In this document: one piece after another, positions 1 to 7,850 of the stretch | Layout of the letters: each line of letters begins with the position of its first letter | How positions within the stretch are numbered: the stretch's first letter is position 1 | DNA from: an uncultured Lachnospiraceae bacterium | GTDB lineage: Bacteria; Bacillota; Clostridia; Lachnospirales; Lachnospiraceae | Reading direction: 5' to 3' | DNA: 64,000 nt | Assembly (NCBI GenBank): GCA_910579505.1 | Contig: CAJTTZ010000007.1 | Location: 124,001 to 188,000, forward strand | Notes under the pieces: generated by a model | Told to the model about the DNA's origin: nothing | Database searches by the model: none | Seen by the model: the letters and a program-made list of their open reading frames with translations, nothing else | Position numbers and translations under genes: made by a program

Positions 1-40
1 TCCTCAGTTCTTCAAAATACGCACCGCTGAAATATTTCAT
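1..40 (-). CDS. 5' end of an unidentified gene (partial)
   Basis: An ATG at 38-40 on the minus strand opens a frame reading MKYFSGAYFEEL that runs off the left edge. It starts 17 nt after the stop of the glycosyltransferase upstream and has a weak AGGGA-like ribosome binding site, so it is probably the next gene of the same flagellin/glycosylation transcript. Only 13 codons are visible, so no function can be given. Confidence 0.45.
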   Translation of the reverse strand, partial: MKYFSGAYFEELR

Positions 41-56
41 ATGCCGTCCCTGATCC

Positions 57-1115
57 CTATTCCAATTCTGCGAGTTTCTCAAGAGCCATCGGAAAATCGC
101 CGCACTTTCTGTAATACTTAAGCGCCATCTCGCGCTCCCCCATCATCTCGTTGATCAGTCCGAGATTATAGGATGGAATAAAGCTGTTAGCCCCGACCAC
201 ATGGGCCGTTTCACATGAGAGCGCTTTCACAAACTCCATCATCGCTTTCACATACTGCCCGTTCCTTAAATAAATCAGCCCCATCAGATTAAGAAAATCC
301 GCTGACACCGCAAACTCGTCGTAAACGCCGTCAAGCCCCAGCGCCTCCTCATGCCGCCCCAGATGCAGCAGCGCGTAGCCGTAGCCGATCACCATCATCT
401 GCACATACTCCGCCGCCGGGTCCACATCATAGGCAAGCCCCTTTCCATAATACAGGCAGGCATTCTCATCGTCATGGATCATATTGTACGCCTGCCCAAT
501 CTGGAAATAGGTATACGGATTTTCAGGATGCTCTTCCAGATCCTTTTCCAAAAGGGAAATGTTTCTCTGCGCCTTTTCCTTAAGCGCCTCCTCATCTCCT
601 GCATAGCCGGAATGGTCGAGAACGAGAGGAATCCTGAAAGTATCGTAAACATGCTTTTCCGGCTCCCTCAAAACGACCTGCTCGTGGATCGTTCCGCTGT
701 AGCAATAGTATCTGCGGTCAAAAAAGCGCTCCACCAGATCCGCATAGACACTGTCCGTTCCGTTCATCTGATAGTGGTTATTTCTGGACAGAAGCCCCAG
801 CGCGGCAGGGTGCGCCTTTGCCAGCGCGGCCATGGCGTCCACATCTATCTCCTCCAGGTACTCGTCACAGTCAACGACCAGAATCCAGTCATGGGACGCC
901 TGTTCGATAGAAAAATTTCTGGCCGCGGCAAAATCCTGTTTCCAGACATAGTCCGCCACCTTATCGGCATAGCGGGACGCAATCTCCTTCGTGCGGTCTC
1001 CCGATCCCGTATCCACCACCACGATTTCCCAGTCATACGCGCGCAGCGGCTTTAGGCATCTCTCGATATTTTGTTCCTCGTTTTTTGCTATCATGCAGAC
1101 CGATATGGGCAGCAT
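57..1115 (-). CDS. Family 2 glycosyltransferase with TPR tail
   Basis: A 352-residue protein. The N-terminal half is a GT-A fold: SVCMIAKNEE at residues 5-14, VVDTGSGD at 33-40 and a DCDE motif at 82-85 that fits the metal/nucleotide-sugar DxD site. From about residue 195 the protein turns into helical tetratricopeptide-like repeats. This SunS-like arrangement is common in enzymes that glycosylate proteins or peptides in the cytoplasm. It lies downstream of flagellin and a second glycosyltransferase on the same strand, so flagellin is the likely acceptor; that is inference from position. The ribosome binding site is AGGAGTGT just before the ATG. The sugar cannot be predicted. Confidence 0.8.
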   Translation of the reverse strand: MLPISVCMIAKNEEQNIERCLKPLRAYDWEIVVVDTGSGDRTKEIASRYADKVADYVWKQDFAAARNFSIEQASHDWILVVDCDEYLEEIDVDAMAALAKAHPAALGLLSRNNHYQMNGTDSVYADLVERFFDRRYYCYSGTIHEQVVLREPEKHVYDTFRIPLVLDHSGYAGDEEALKEKAQRNISLLEKDLEEHPENPYTYFQIGQAYNMIHDDENACLYYGKGLAYDVDPAAEYVQMMVIGYGYALLHLGRHEEALGLDGVYDEFAVSADFLNLMGLIYLRNGQYVKAMMEFVKALSCETAHVVGANSFIPSYNLGLINEMMGEREMALKYYRKCGDFPMALEKLAELE

Positions 1116-1134
1116 CCTACACTCCTCCTTCTGG

Positions 1135-3120
1135 TCAAATACCCTTTGAGCGCCGGTAATACCGTATCAGCTCATTTAAGTCCGTAGAGTAGTCGAGCAT
1201 GGAGCTGCCTTTCTGCTCCTTCTCCTCCTCTTCACAAATATGGATAATGCGCAGGATTATTTCCAGTTCCTGCCCAAAATCCGAACCGGCAAGCATCACA
1301 TCCGGCCGTGTTTTCACTGTATCCAGAAAGAGCTGGTGCGCCTGGGTTATCTTGCGCTCCCTAAAAAGTTCCGCCAGCCGGCCTTTTAAAGAGAGGGTTT
1401 CTGCCTTCTCCTGCGTAAATCCAATCGGCGCCTCATAATAAGTCAGATTGCGGTAGCGGACCCACACATACAGAAGCTGCTCGGAAAGGAAGCCGTAAAC
1501 TCTCTTGTGGTAATCATCATAGGCGCTCACGTCTATCTTTTTTTCGACCACGTCAAAAATGGAAAACAGCCATGCCGCATATGCATCAAGCCATTTCTTC
1601 GTAGTCACCATAAGATTTCCACAATACAGCTTTTTCCCGTCCAGTACTTCCTGAAAAATCGGCGCACAGTCCGGGTACAATACGGAAATCGCCTCCCCCA
1701 CCGCTTCCAGGTCATGTATATTATGAGCCTCCGCATAGATATCACGGTAGCGCTGGGCAGCCATGACAGGTTTTGATATAATAATATCATACTGTTCTAA
1801 AATCGGCAAAAAATCTGTTCTGGACATTATCCTGTTGTCCTCGTTCAGAAAATACCTTCGATAGTGGCACAAGCCGATATATTCCGTGCTTCGGATATTT
1901 TTCCACAGCCAGTACAAACCCGTCAGTTCACTGTAATACGGGTTCTTTGCGGAAATATTGTCCCCAACATCGTCTCCCATATAGCCCAGATCATCCTTCA
2001 AAGCCCTTCCCACCTGCATCGGATGATAAATCGGATCCGGGGGAACTTCAAAAGCAATATGGGTCATAACATAAATCTGCAGAATACCTTTGCTGTGTTT
2101 TGCGTTAATGGCGCTGCAGACGGCGCATAAATCCTCCTCACTGATCGGCAGCTCCAAAAGTTGAAGGACCATTTGGTCCATCTCGCCCAAGTACTCCTTT
2201 ATATATGGGTTGCTGCGGTAATCCGGGACGCGCCTTACCGTCTCCTCCTTCAGCTCCAAAAAGAATCCATAAGGAACCTTCGTCATGCGCAGGCTGATCA
2301 TCTTCATCGCCACAAGATAACAGAGCGTCAAAAAAAGATACTCCATTTCCTCCCTGTAATCCGCCAAAAGCCCCCGGCTTTCACACTCAGCCCACATCAG
2401 CTTATCCGCCGCCAGTACGTCAAAGTGATGCGGCGAGTCCGGCTGAAGGACAGTGGACGCCGGATTGACAAAATAGTGATACAGTTTTTCTTCCGTCACA
2501 TATACCCTTACGGCATAAAAATACAGGAGCGTCACAAAAAAGTGATCCTCGTACGCAAGCCCCTCCGGGAAGAAAATCTGATTGTCCTGCAGAAATTTGC
2601 CGGAATATAGCTTATCCCACACCCGAAAACCAATCGAGCCGCAGGCAATAAAGGTCTTTCTCTTTTCGACATTGTCGATGCAAAACAGGCGTTCCGATGC
2701 CGCCGCAGATCCTGAAACGCTGTGCAGGTTTTCTACCCCTGTGTCACGCCAGCTCTGGCACATGGCGATATCACAGTGATGCTCCGTCATCTTCCCATAT
2801 AGCTTTTCATACATATCCGGCTCGATCCAGTCGTCGGCATCCACAAAACCGATATAGGGAGCCGAAGCGTACTGCAGCCCGATATTCCTGGCGCGCCCCT
2901 GACGTCCGTTCTCGTCACAGTGGACGATCATCACCGACTCCGGGCAGGCTTCCTCACATTGAACCAGCTTCTCCCATGTGCCGTCTGTGGAGGCGTCATC
3001 CACGAAGATGAGCTCCAGCTGCTCCACGCCGACCGTCTGTGACATAAGGGAGCGGAAGCACCTGTCAATATACTTTTCCACATTATAGCAGGGAATAATA
3101 ACGCTGATCTGCTTACTCAT
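1135..3120 (-). CDS. Two-domain glycosyltransferase (GT2 + DUF4422)
   Basis: A 661-residue protein, taking the ATG at 3118-3120 because AAGGAGG sits 5 nt upstream; the frame stays open further up but without a site. Residues 5-230 are a GT2 domain (SVIIPCYN, FVDDAS at 39-44, FVDADDW at 92-98 as the DxD region). Residues about 349-570 match DUF4422 (YVMTHI, a tract ending in IGLCHYRRYF, GNLM), also a glycosyltransferase-like domain. A bifunctional enzyme adding or extending a glycan is likely. It begins 100 nt after the flagellin stop, just past the flagellin terminator, so it is expressed by readthrough. Flagellin glycosylation is inferred from that location. Confidence 0.8.
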   Translation of the reverse strand: MSKQISVIIPCYNVEKYIDRCFRSLMSQTVGVEQLELIFVDDASTDGTWEKLVQCEEACPESVMIVHCDENGRQGRARNIGLQYASAPYIGFVDADDWIEPDMYEKLYGKMTEHHCDIAMCQSWRDTGVENLHSVSGSAAASERLFCIDNVEKRKTFIACGSIGFRVWDKLYSGKFLQDNQIFFPEGLAYEDHFFVTLLYFYAVRVYVTEEKLYHYFVNPASTVLQPDSPHHFDVLAADKLMWAECESRGLLADYREEMEYLFLTLCYLVAMKMISLRMTKVPYGFFLELKEETVRRVPDYRSNPYIKEYLGEMDQMVLQLLELPISEEDLCAVCSAINAKHSKGILQIYVMTHIAFEVPPDPIYHPMQVGRALKDDLGYMGDDVGDNISAKNPYYSELTGLYWLWKNIRSTEYIGLCHYRRYFLNEDNRIMSRTDFLPILEQYDIIISKPVMAAQRYRDIYAEAHNIHDLEAVGEAISVLYPDCAPIFQEVLDGKKLYCGNLMVTTKKWLDAYAAWLFSIFDVVEKKIDVSAYDDYHKRVYGFLSEQLLYVWVRYRNLTYYEAPIGFTQEKAETLSLKGRLAELFRERKITQAHQLFLDTVKTRPDVMLAGSDFGQELEIILRIIHICEEEEKEQKGSSMLDYSTDLNELIRYYRRSKGI

Positions 3121-3153
3121 GAAACCTCCTTCGCCGCTCCGGCATATAAACTG

Positions 3154-3182
3154 AAAAAGAGCCACCCGACCGGGTGGCTCTT
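3154..3182 (-). terminator. Rho-independent terminator after flagellin
   Basis: On the minus strand GAGCCACCCG pairs with CGGGTGGCTC (3171-3180 with 3159-3168), followed by TTTTT at 3154-3158. It lies 40 nt after the flagellin stop and 34 nt before the next start, so it should cut most flagellin transcripts and lower expression of the glycosyltransferases. Confidence 0.9.
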
Positions 3183-3220
3183 GATCGCCAACTAAGCAAT
3201 ATTCCTCTTTATCAAGCCAA

Positions 3221-4123
3221 TTAGCCGAGTAAGGACAGTGCAAGCTGATTGCCCTGGTTTGCCTGGGACAGCATGGATGTGCCCGCCTGCTGCAGGATGT
3301 TGTTGTTCGAGTACTTAACCATCTCTGTAGCGATATCGGTATCACGGATCGCTGCCTCTGCACTCTGGGTGTTCTCTGTGATGTTATCCAGGTTGCTGAT
3401 CGTGTGCTCAAGTCTGTTCTGCACTGCACCCAGCTCGGAACGCTGTGCGGATACAACCTTGATCGCCTGCTTCGCATATGTGTTCAGCTTACCAAACTCT
3501 TCGTTGGTAGGGATCGTATCAACATCGCTCAAATCATCTTTCTTGAAGTCTTTGTAGAACGTATCTACAATGGCATTCATATCAGCTGCCGTACCGCCGA
3601 ACCTATCCTCGATTTCCTGGCTAATTCCGGAAACGCTCATATCCTTGATGGTGATAGCGATGTGCTGGCCTGCCTCTGCGCCTACCTGAAGGCCTACATT
3701 CGTGAAAGTACCATCCAGAAGGTTCATCTCGTTGAAGGTCGTGGTGCTCTGTACGCGGTCGATCTCGCTCATCAGCTGGTTGATCTCCATCGCGATGTAC
3801 GCACGGTCTGTGCTGGTCTGTGTGCCGTTCTCACCCTTAACTGCCAGCTCGTTCATTCTCTGGAGCATATCATGCACTTCGTTCAGTGCGCCTTCTGCAG
3901 TCTGTACTGCGCTGATACCGTCCTGTGCGTTAGCGGATGCCTGGGTAAGGCCTCTCACCTGACGTCTCATCTTCTCGGAAATCGCAAGACCTGCTGCATC
4001 GTCCGCCGCACGGTTGATCTTGTAGCCGGAAGACAGCTTCTCGGTGGACTTCGCCTGAGAGCTGGTGGTCAGATTGAGCATTCTGTTAGAGTTCATTGCT
4101 GTGATATTGTGTTTAACGATCAT
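3221..4123 (-). CDS. hag: Flagellin
   Basis: A 300-residue flagellin, the subunit of the flagellar filament. The start is the ATG at 4121-4123, which has AAGGAGG 7 nt upstream; an upstream in-frame start at 4192 would have no site. The N-terminal D0/D1 region is classical (NITAMNSNRML, KLSSGYKINRAADDAAGLAISEKM) and so is the C-terminal one (AAIRDTDIATEMVKYS, ANQGNQLALSLLG). The variable middle is short, about residues 140-220. The LQRMNEL segment and downstream EIDR keep the residues that TLR5 contacts in Salmonella flagellin (established knowledge), so innate recognition is plausible. The ribosome binding site overlaps a CsrA-type motif, csrA lies immediately upstream, and two glycosyltransferases follow. 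Confidence 0.97.
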   Translation of the reverse strand: MIVKHNITAMNSNRMLNLTTSSQAKSTEKLSSGYKINRAADDAAGLAISEKMRRQVRGLTQASANAQDGISAVQTAEGALNEVHDMLQRMNELAVKGENGTQTSTDRAYIAMEINQLMSEIDRVQSTTTFNEMNLLDGTFTNVGLQVGAEAGQHIAITIKDMSVSGISQEIEDRFGGTAADMNAIVDTFYKDFKKDDLSDVDTIPTNEEFGKLNTYAKQAIKVVSAQRSELGAVQNRLEHTISNLDNITENTQSAEAAIRDTDIATEMVKYSNNNILQQAGTSMLSQANQGNQLALSLLG

Positions 4124-4130
4124 AATGTTA

Positions 4131-4141
4131 CCTCCTTGTGG
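4131..4141 (-). promoter_or_regulatory. Flagellin ribosome binding site inside a CsrA-type motif
   Basis: The minus strand reads CCACAAGGAGGT just before the flagellin start. Its ACAAGGA core (4133-4139) matches the CsrA/RsmA consensus RUACARGGAUGU at 9 of 12 positions and contains the Shine-Dalgarno sequence. In Bacillus subtilis CsrA represses hag by binding such a site (established). The adjacent csrA makes the same control likely here. Confidence 0.6.
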
Positions 4142-4250
4142 TTGCCGGCGGCAAATCCGTTTACCGCCGTTTGTTTGTTTGCCAGTTGCCATAACTCAAG
4201 AATCCAGCCGCTGCGCGTCTGCCGCGCTGCGTACTCAAAGATTCTTTTGT

Positions 4251-4312
4251 TATCATGTCAGGTGAAATCAAATGTCTGCTTCGCAGCCGCCTGATTTCCT
4301 GCTGACATGATA
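4251..4312 (-). promoter_or_regulatory. Long hairpin in the csrA-flagellin leader
   Basis: TATCATGTCAG at 4251-4261 pairs exactly with CTGACATGATA at 4302-4312, with an inner GAAATCA/TGATTTC helix and a CTGC/GCAG tip. There is no T-run, so it is not a terminator. A second, GC-rich hairpin (AAGAATC with GATTCTT, 4199-4247) lies between it and the flagellin start. No sigma-A or sigma-D promoter was found in the 233-nt gap, so these structures are probably in the csrA-flagellin mRNA. Confidence 0.6.
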
Positions 4313-4356
4313 TATAATATCCCAAGGCCCCTAGGATAGCCCCGGGTTATTACCGT

Positions 4357-4629
4357 TTACCTCGACGCGGCCTTCACCCCGTCATTTACGACTACTTTCT
4401 TTCTGCGGTACTTCTCCTCCAGCTCCGGCGCCGCATGGTAACGCGCAATCTTTTCCTTCTCCTCGTCAGTCTCCGCCCGTTTTTCGAGCGCGCGGCTTCT
4501 CACCACATTTACTTCCTTCGGAATATCCAGCATCACCTTTGTATGGTTCCTGCTGCCTCCAAGAAAAACGATACGGATATCGTCGCCGATCTGGATGTAC
4601 TCCTCTGTGTTTACCGTCATTCTAAGCAT
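4357..4629 (-). CDS. csrA: CsrA-like RNA-binding regulator, extended
   Basis: A 90-residue protein whose first 55 residues fit the small CsrA beta-barrel dimer (IGDDIRIVFLGG, DIPKEVNVVRS). Arg44, needed for RNA binding in characterised CsrA proteins, is present, but the usual basic stretch at residues 6-7 is Val-Asn. The C-terminal tail of about 35 charged residues is longer than in classical 61-75 residue members. GGGAGG lies 8 nt before the ATG. It is directly upstream of flagellin, as in Bacillus where CsrA represses flagellin translation; the usual partner gene fliW is not in this window. It starts 54 nt from the left recombination site, so its transcription should depend on the switch. 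Confidence 0.8.
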   Translation of the reverse strand: MLRMTVNTEEYIQIGDDIRIVFLGGSRNHTKVMLDIPKEVNVVRSRALEKRAETDEEKEKIARYHAAPELEEKYRRKKVVVNDGVKAASR

Positions 4630-4682
4630 TTTGGACCTCCCTGCCTTCCCCTCTTTACGAGGGCGCCGCCTTGCGTTTCCTT

Positions 4683-4711
4683 ATGCAACTTTTTGTATTA
4701 AAATGTTGCAT
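4683..4711. repeat. Left recombination site of invertible segment
   Basis: A 29-bp site made of arms ATGCAACTTTTT (4683-4694) and AAAATGTTGCAT (4700-4711), imperfect reverse complements of each other (11 of 12), around the asymmetric core GTATT (4695-4699). This arm-core-arm layout is what tyrosine recombinases use. Positions 4691-4711 recur exactly, inverted, at 5409-5429. Confidence 0.88.
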
Positions 4712-4766
4712 GTAGGAATACTCCACTAAACTTATCATTAAATACCAGCCAAAAGGAGGACATTTT

Positions 4767-5345
4767 ATGAGTGAGACATATCCGATCAAAGACAAAGAGA
4801 CACTGCATTTTTTCCGGGATTATTACAAGGATATACAGCCGAACCCCCGCAACTACTCCCTGATTGTCACAGGACTGAACACGGCCTTCCGCATCGGCGA
4901 TTTATTAAAGCTGCGTTGGCAGGACGTCTGCAGTGCAGACGGTGTTCTGCAAAAATATATCAGCATAGCGGAACAGAAAACAGGAAAAACCCGCGAAGTT
5001 CCCATCAATGCCGTGCTGCGTCAGACTCTGGATCGCTACAGAACCCTCTGTCCCGAAACCGCTCCACAGGATTTTCTGTTTCCAAGTACCCGCTGTAAAG
5101 CTCAACCGCTCTCCCGCTCGCAGGCTTACCGTATTGTTCGGAAAGCCGCGGAAAGCTGCGGCATGTCCGAGCACGTCGGCTGCCATTCCCTGCGGAAAAC
5201 CTTCGGCTACTACGCATGGAAACAGGGCACGCCGCCGGCCATGCTGATGGACTTGTATAATCATTCCTCCTACCAGATCACTAAGCGCTATCTGGGTATC
5301 GGGCAGGATGAGCGGGATCAGGTGTATCTTCAAATAAATTTATGA
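4767..5345 (+). CDS. Stand-alone tyrosine recombinase (invertase type)
   Basis: A 192-residue protein that is all catalytic domain, as in the FimB/FimE class of DNA invertases, without the N-terminal core-binding domain of phage or ICE integrases. The set is complete: Arg42 (AFRIGDLLKLRW), Lys71/Lys74 (QKTGKTREVP), His140-x-x-Arg143 (HSLRKT), His166 (NHSS) and nucleophile Tyr175 (KRYLG). AAAAGGAGGA lies 8 nt before the ATG. It sits entirely between two inverted 29-bp sites and would be carried along by inversion. The likely role is inverting this 0.7-kb segment and so switching the flagellar promoter. Only weak sigma-A-like elements were seen upstream (TTGTAT 4693-4698; AATACT 4717-4722). Confidence 0.92.
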   Translation: MSETYPIKDKETLHFFRDYYKDIQPNPRNYSLIVTGLNTAFRIGDLLKLRWQDVCSADGVLQKYISIAEQKTGKTREVPINAVLRQTLDRYRTLCPETAPQDFLFPSTRCKAQPLSRSQAYRIVRKAAESCGMSEHVGCHSLRKTFGYYAWKQGTPPAMLMDLYNHSSYQITKRYLGIGQDERDQVYLQINL

Positions 5346-5362
5346 TTTTTTTAAAAAGGGGG

Positions 5363-5389
5363 TTAAGTATTTGGAGAGAACTCCGATAT
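5363..5389 (+). promoter_or_regulatory. Flagellar sigma-D/sigma-28 promoter inside invertible segment
   Basis: TTAAGTAT (5363-5370), an 11-nt spacer, then TCCGATAT (5382-5389). Against the Bacillus sigma-D consensus TAAA-N15-GCCGATAT it matches 3 of 4 in the -35, the exact spacing, and 7 of 8 in the -10. Transcription would start near 5397, cross the right recombination site at once and meet the terminator at 5466-5497. In the inverted state it would face csrA with a leader of about 95 nt. Confidence 0.8.
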
Positions 5390-5408
5390 ATAAATTGAAC
5401 AGAAGAGG

Positions 5409-5437
5409 ATGCAACATTTTAATACAAAATGTTGTGT
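5409..5437. repeat. Right recombination site of invertible segment
   Basis: Arms ATGCAACATTTT (5409-5420) and AAAATGTTGTGT (5426-5437) around core AATAC (5421-5425). It is the reverse complement of the left site at 26 of 29 positions, including 21 consecutive ones. Because the core is asymmetric and in opposite orientation, recombination should invert rather than excise the segment. Confidence 0.88.
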
Positions 5438-5465
5438 CTTTTTTGTTTTCATATTTAAGGATAAC

Positions 5466-5497
5466 AAAAAAGCCGAGCTTTATACGCTCAGCTTTTT
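5466..5497 (-). terminator. Bidirectional terminator of the alpha operon
   Basis: AGCCGAGC (5471-5478) pairs with GCTCAGCT (5486-5493), flanked by A6 on one side and T5 on the other, so it can act on both strands. It ends the ribosomal operon 28 nt after rplQ on the minus strand, and on the plus strand it would stop transcripts from the sigma-D promoter in the present orientation. Confidence 0.88.
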
Positions 5498-5524
5498 ATC
5501 AGCCCTACTTATTTCCCGGCTATC

Positions 5525-6130
5525 TTATACCAGCTCCAGAACTACTTCCATCGCCGCGTCACCCTTACGGGGACCGATTTTGACGATTCTGGTATAGCCG
5601 CCTTTGCGGTTCGCATACTTAGGACCATACTCGTCAAAGAGCTTATCCGCAAGATTGATATTCTTCGTGTTTTTCTTACGTCCTGCCGGTGTGTTCGGCA
5701 CCTCCTTGACAGGATAAAGCACCTTCAGCATCTGTCTTCTCGCATGAAGTCTGGAAGGCATATCCTTCTTGATCTCCTTCTCCACCTCATCATATACCGT
5801 AACGGTCATACCGTTTTCAATCTTAAGAATCTTGCCGTCCTTATCACGGTGTGTCTCGGAGAGCACCGCCTTTGTGTTTTTATCCACAATCTGCTTCACC
5901 CTCTTGCCGTCCTTATCCTTACGCGCTACTTTCGCAGTCACCTTAACGGTCTCAAAATTGTCCTTCTCCTTGACAGCAAGTGTGATCAAAGGCTCGACAA
6001 TCTTACGCACTTCCTTTGCCCTCGCTTCTGTGGTCACGATCTTTCCGTTATATAAAAGAGCGGTAACCTGATTTCTGAGTAATGCTTTTCTCTGGTCAGA
6101 TGTTCTGCCAAGTTTTCTGTATTTTGCCAT
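5525..6130 (-). CDS. rplQ: 50S ribosomal protein L17, long form
   Basis: Last gene of the alpha operon; L17 binds 23S rRNA domain III near the exit tunnel. The N-terminus ([22 protein letters not shown]) and C-terminus ([25 protein letters not shown]) are canonical. At 201 residues it is far longer than the usual 112-130, because of a charged insert of about 75 residues (roughly 60-135) rich in KDKDGK-type turns. A shorter insert is familiar to me from Lachnospiraceae L17; this copy seems to carry an extra repeat of it. Confidence 0.97.
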   Translation of the reverse strand: MAKYRKLGRTSDQRKALLRNQVTALLYNGKIVTTEARAKEVRKIVEPLITLAVKEKDNFETVKVTAKVARKDKDGKRVKQIVDKNTKAVLSETHRDKDGKILKIENGMTVTVYDEVEKEIKKDMPSRLHARRQMLKVLYPVKEVPNTPAGRKKNTKNINLADKLFDEYGPKYANRKGGYTRIVKIGPRKGDAAMEVVLELV

Positions 6131-6171
6131 GATCGGCTCCTTTCCGAGTGCTCTTCGGTCTTACCTCTATA

Positions 6172-7131
6172 TTACGCCTCATCGCTGGGATTCAGCTGTA
6201 ATCCTAATTCCTTTAATTTTGCAAGAACTTCCTCCAAGGACTTACGGCCGAGATTTCTCACCTTCATCATATCCTCGGAAGTCTTGTTCGTCAGCTCTTC
6301 TACCGTATTGATGCCCGCCCTTTTCAGGCAGTTGTAGGAACGAACCGAAAGCTCCAGTTCGTCGATGCTCATTTCAAGCACCTTCTCCTTCTCGTCGTCC
6401 TCTTTTTCCACCATAACCTCTGCAGTCTTGGCATTCTCGGACAGATCAATGAAAAGGCTCAAATGCTCGCTTAACACCTTTGCAGCCAGGCTGACAGCCT
6501 CGTCGGGCACAAGTGTACCGTTCGTGTATACGTCCAGCGTCAGCTTGTCATAATCGGTAATCTGGCCTACACGGGTATTCTCCACGGTGACATTGACTCT
6601 CTCCACAGGTGTGTAAATGGAATCAATCGCGATCACACCAATCGGCAGATCATCCGTCTTATTCTTGTCAGCTCCCACATAACCCCGGCCTCTTGTGATG
6701 GTCAGTTCCATATAAAGCTTGGTATCCTTGCCGCTCAGGGTCGCGATCACCAGATCGGGATTTAAAATCTCGATATCCTGATCTACCTGAATATCGGAAG
6801 CCCGCACAATACCTTCGCCCTCGTACTCGATGTAGGCAGTTTTCACCTCGTTCGCATCGCTGTTATTCTTGATGGCAAGGCTCTTAACGTTCATGATGAT
6901 CTCCGTCACGTCTTCCTTCACGCCGGGAATCGAACTGAACTCATGGAGGACACCCTCGATCTTAACCTGGCTTACTGCCACGCCGGGCAGCGAAGACAGC
7001 ATAATCCTTCTAAGTGAATTGCCGAGGGTAATGCCGTAACCTCTCTCTAAAGGTTCCACTACGAATCTGCCGTATTTTTTATCTTCGGAGATCTCAACCA
7101 CTTCTATATTCGGTCTCTCAAATTCAAACAC
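6172..7131 (-). CDS. rpoA: RNA polymerase alpha subunit
   Basis: About 319 residues: an N-terminal assembly domain ([22 protein letters not shown]) and the C-terminal domain ([33 protein letters not shown]) that contacts UP elements and activators. The start is chosen as GTG at 7129-7131, because AAAAGGAGGG lies 8 nt upstream and the protein then begins with the family-typical FEFERP. An ATG at 7158 in the same frame would put that ribosome binding site inside the gene and has none of its own. Confidence 0.96.
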   Translation of the reverse strand: MFEFERPNIEVVEISEDKKYGRFVVEPLERGYGITLGNSLRRIMLSSLPGVAVSQVKIEGVLHEFSSIPGVKEDVTEIIMNVKSLAIKNNSDANEVKTAYIEYEGEGIVRASDIQVDQDIEILNPDLVIATLSGKDTKLYMELTITRGRGYVGADKNKTDDLPIGVIAIDSIYTPVERVNVTVENTRVGQITDYDKLTLDVYTNGTLVPDEAVSLAAKVLSEHLSLFIDLSENAKTAEVMVEKEDDEKEKVLEMSIDELELSVRSYNCLKRAGINTVEELTNKTSEDMMKVRNLGRKSLEEVLAKLKELGLQLNPSDEA

Positions 7132-7176
7132 CCAAGCACCCTCCTTTTGAGAATACATCCATTACTTTTTACTTTG

Positions 7177-7770
7177 TTATTTGGAGTACAACTCGACAAT
7201 AAGCATCTCGTTTACCGGAACGTCAATCATCTCTCTGGAAGGAAGGTATTTCACGGTTGCCTTCATGGCCTCCTGATCCACCTCAAGCCACTCAGGGACA
7301 AGTCTGCCGCCGGTCACCTCGAGAATATCTTTATATCTCTGCAGGGATTTTGCTTTCTCTCTGACCTCGATCACATCACCCGCCTTAACCAGATAGGAAG
7401 GGATCTGCACCGGCTTGCCGTTTACGAGAAAATGCTTGTGTCCTACGACCTGTCTCGCTTCTCTTCTTGTTCTGGCAAAACCCATTCTGAACACAACGCT
7501 GTCCAGTCTGCTCTCCAGCATAACCATCAGGTTTTCACCTGTCTGGCCCTTCATTCTGTCGGCTTTCTCATAATAGTTTCTGAAAGGCTTCTCCAACACG
7601 CCGTAGATAAATTTCGCTTTCTGCTTCTCGCGCAGCTGAAGGCCATACTCGCTGATCTTCTTACCCGCCCTTGGGGATGTTCTGTTAGATTTCTTGTCAT
7701 ATCCTAAAAATGTAGGATCAAGATCAAGGGATCTGCATCTCTTTAATACTGGAACTCTGTTTACTGCCAT
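7177..7770 (-). CDS. rpsD: 30S ribosomal protein S4
   Basis: 197 residues; a primary 16S rRNA binder that nucleates assembly of the small-subunit body and often autoregulates its operon. It has the [13 protein letters not shown] start and an S4 RNA-binding domain ([31 protein letters not shown]). Only one cysteine remains near the N-terminus, so this is the zinc-free form. The ATG at 7768-7770 has AAAGGAG upstream; an earlier in-frame start has no site. A 170-nt hairpin-rich gap separates it from rpsK. Confidence 0.97.
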   Translation of the reverse strand: MAVNRVPVLKRCRSLDLDPTFLGYDKKSNRTSPRAGKKISEYGLQLREKQKAKFIYGVLEKPFRNYYEKADRMKGQTGENLMVMLESRLDSVVFRMGFARTRREARQVVGHKHFLVNGKPVQIPSYLVKAGDVIEVREKAKSLQRYKDILEVTGGRLVPEWLEVDQEAMKATVKYLPSREMIDVPVNEMLIVELYSK

Positions 7771-7850
7771 GATTCTGGCTCCTTTCTGTTTTTGTTTACA
7801 GTGCGCCGTCTCAGGCTGCACCTTCATCCAAACTGTTTTCCATATATACG

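Noticed and set aside
3249..4294. Long plus-strand open frames opposite flagellin
   Set aside because: They lie fully antisense to flagellin, have no ribosome binding site and encode composition-biased, unrecognisable proteins.
4709..4735. A sigma-D promoter on the minus strand before csrA in the present orientation
   Set aside because: ATAAGTTT (4728-4735) resembles a -35 box, but at the right distance the -10 reads CCTACATG with 1 of 8 matches, so no promoter is called.
4683..5437. The inverted repeats as ends of a transposon or IS element
   Set aside because: No transposase is inside, no target duplication was seen outside, and the repeats carry an internal arm-core-arm dyad that fits tyrosine recombinase sites. 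Only a tyrosine recombinase lies between them.
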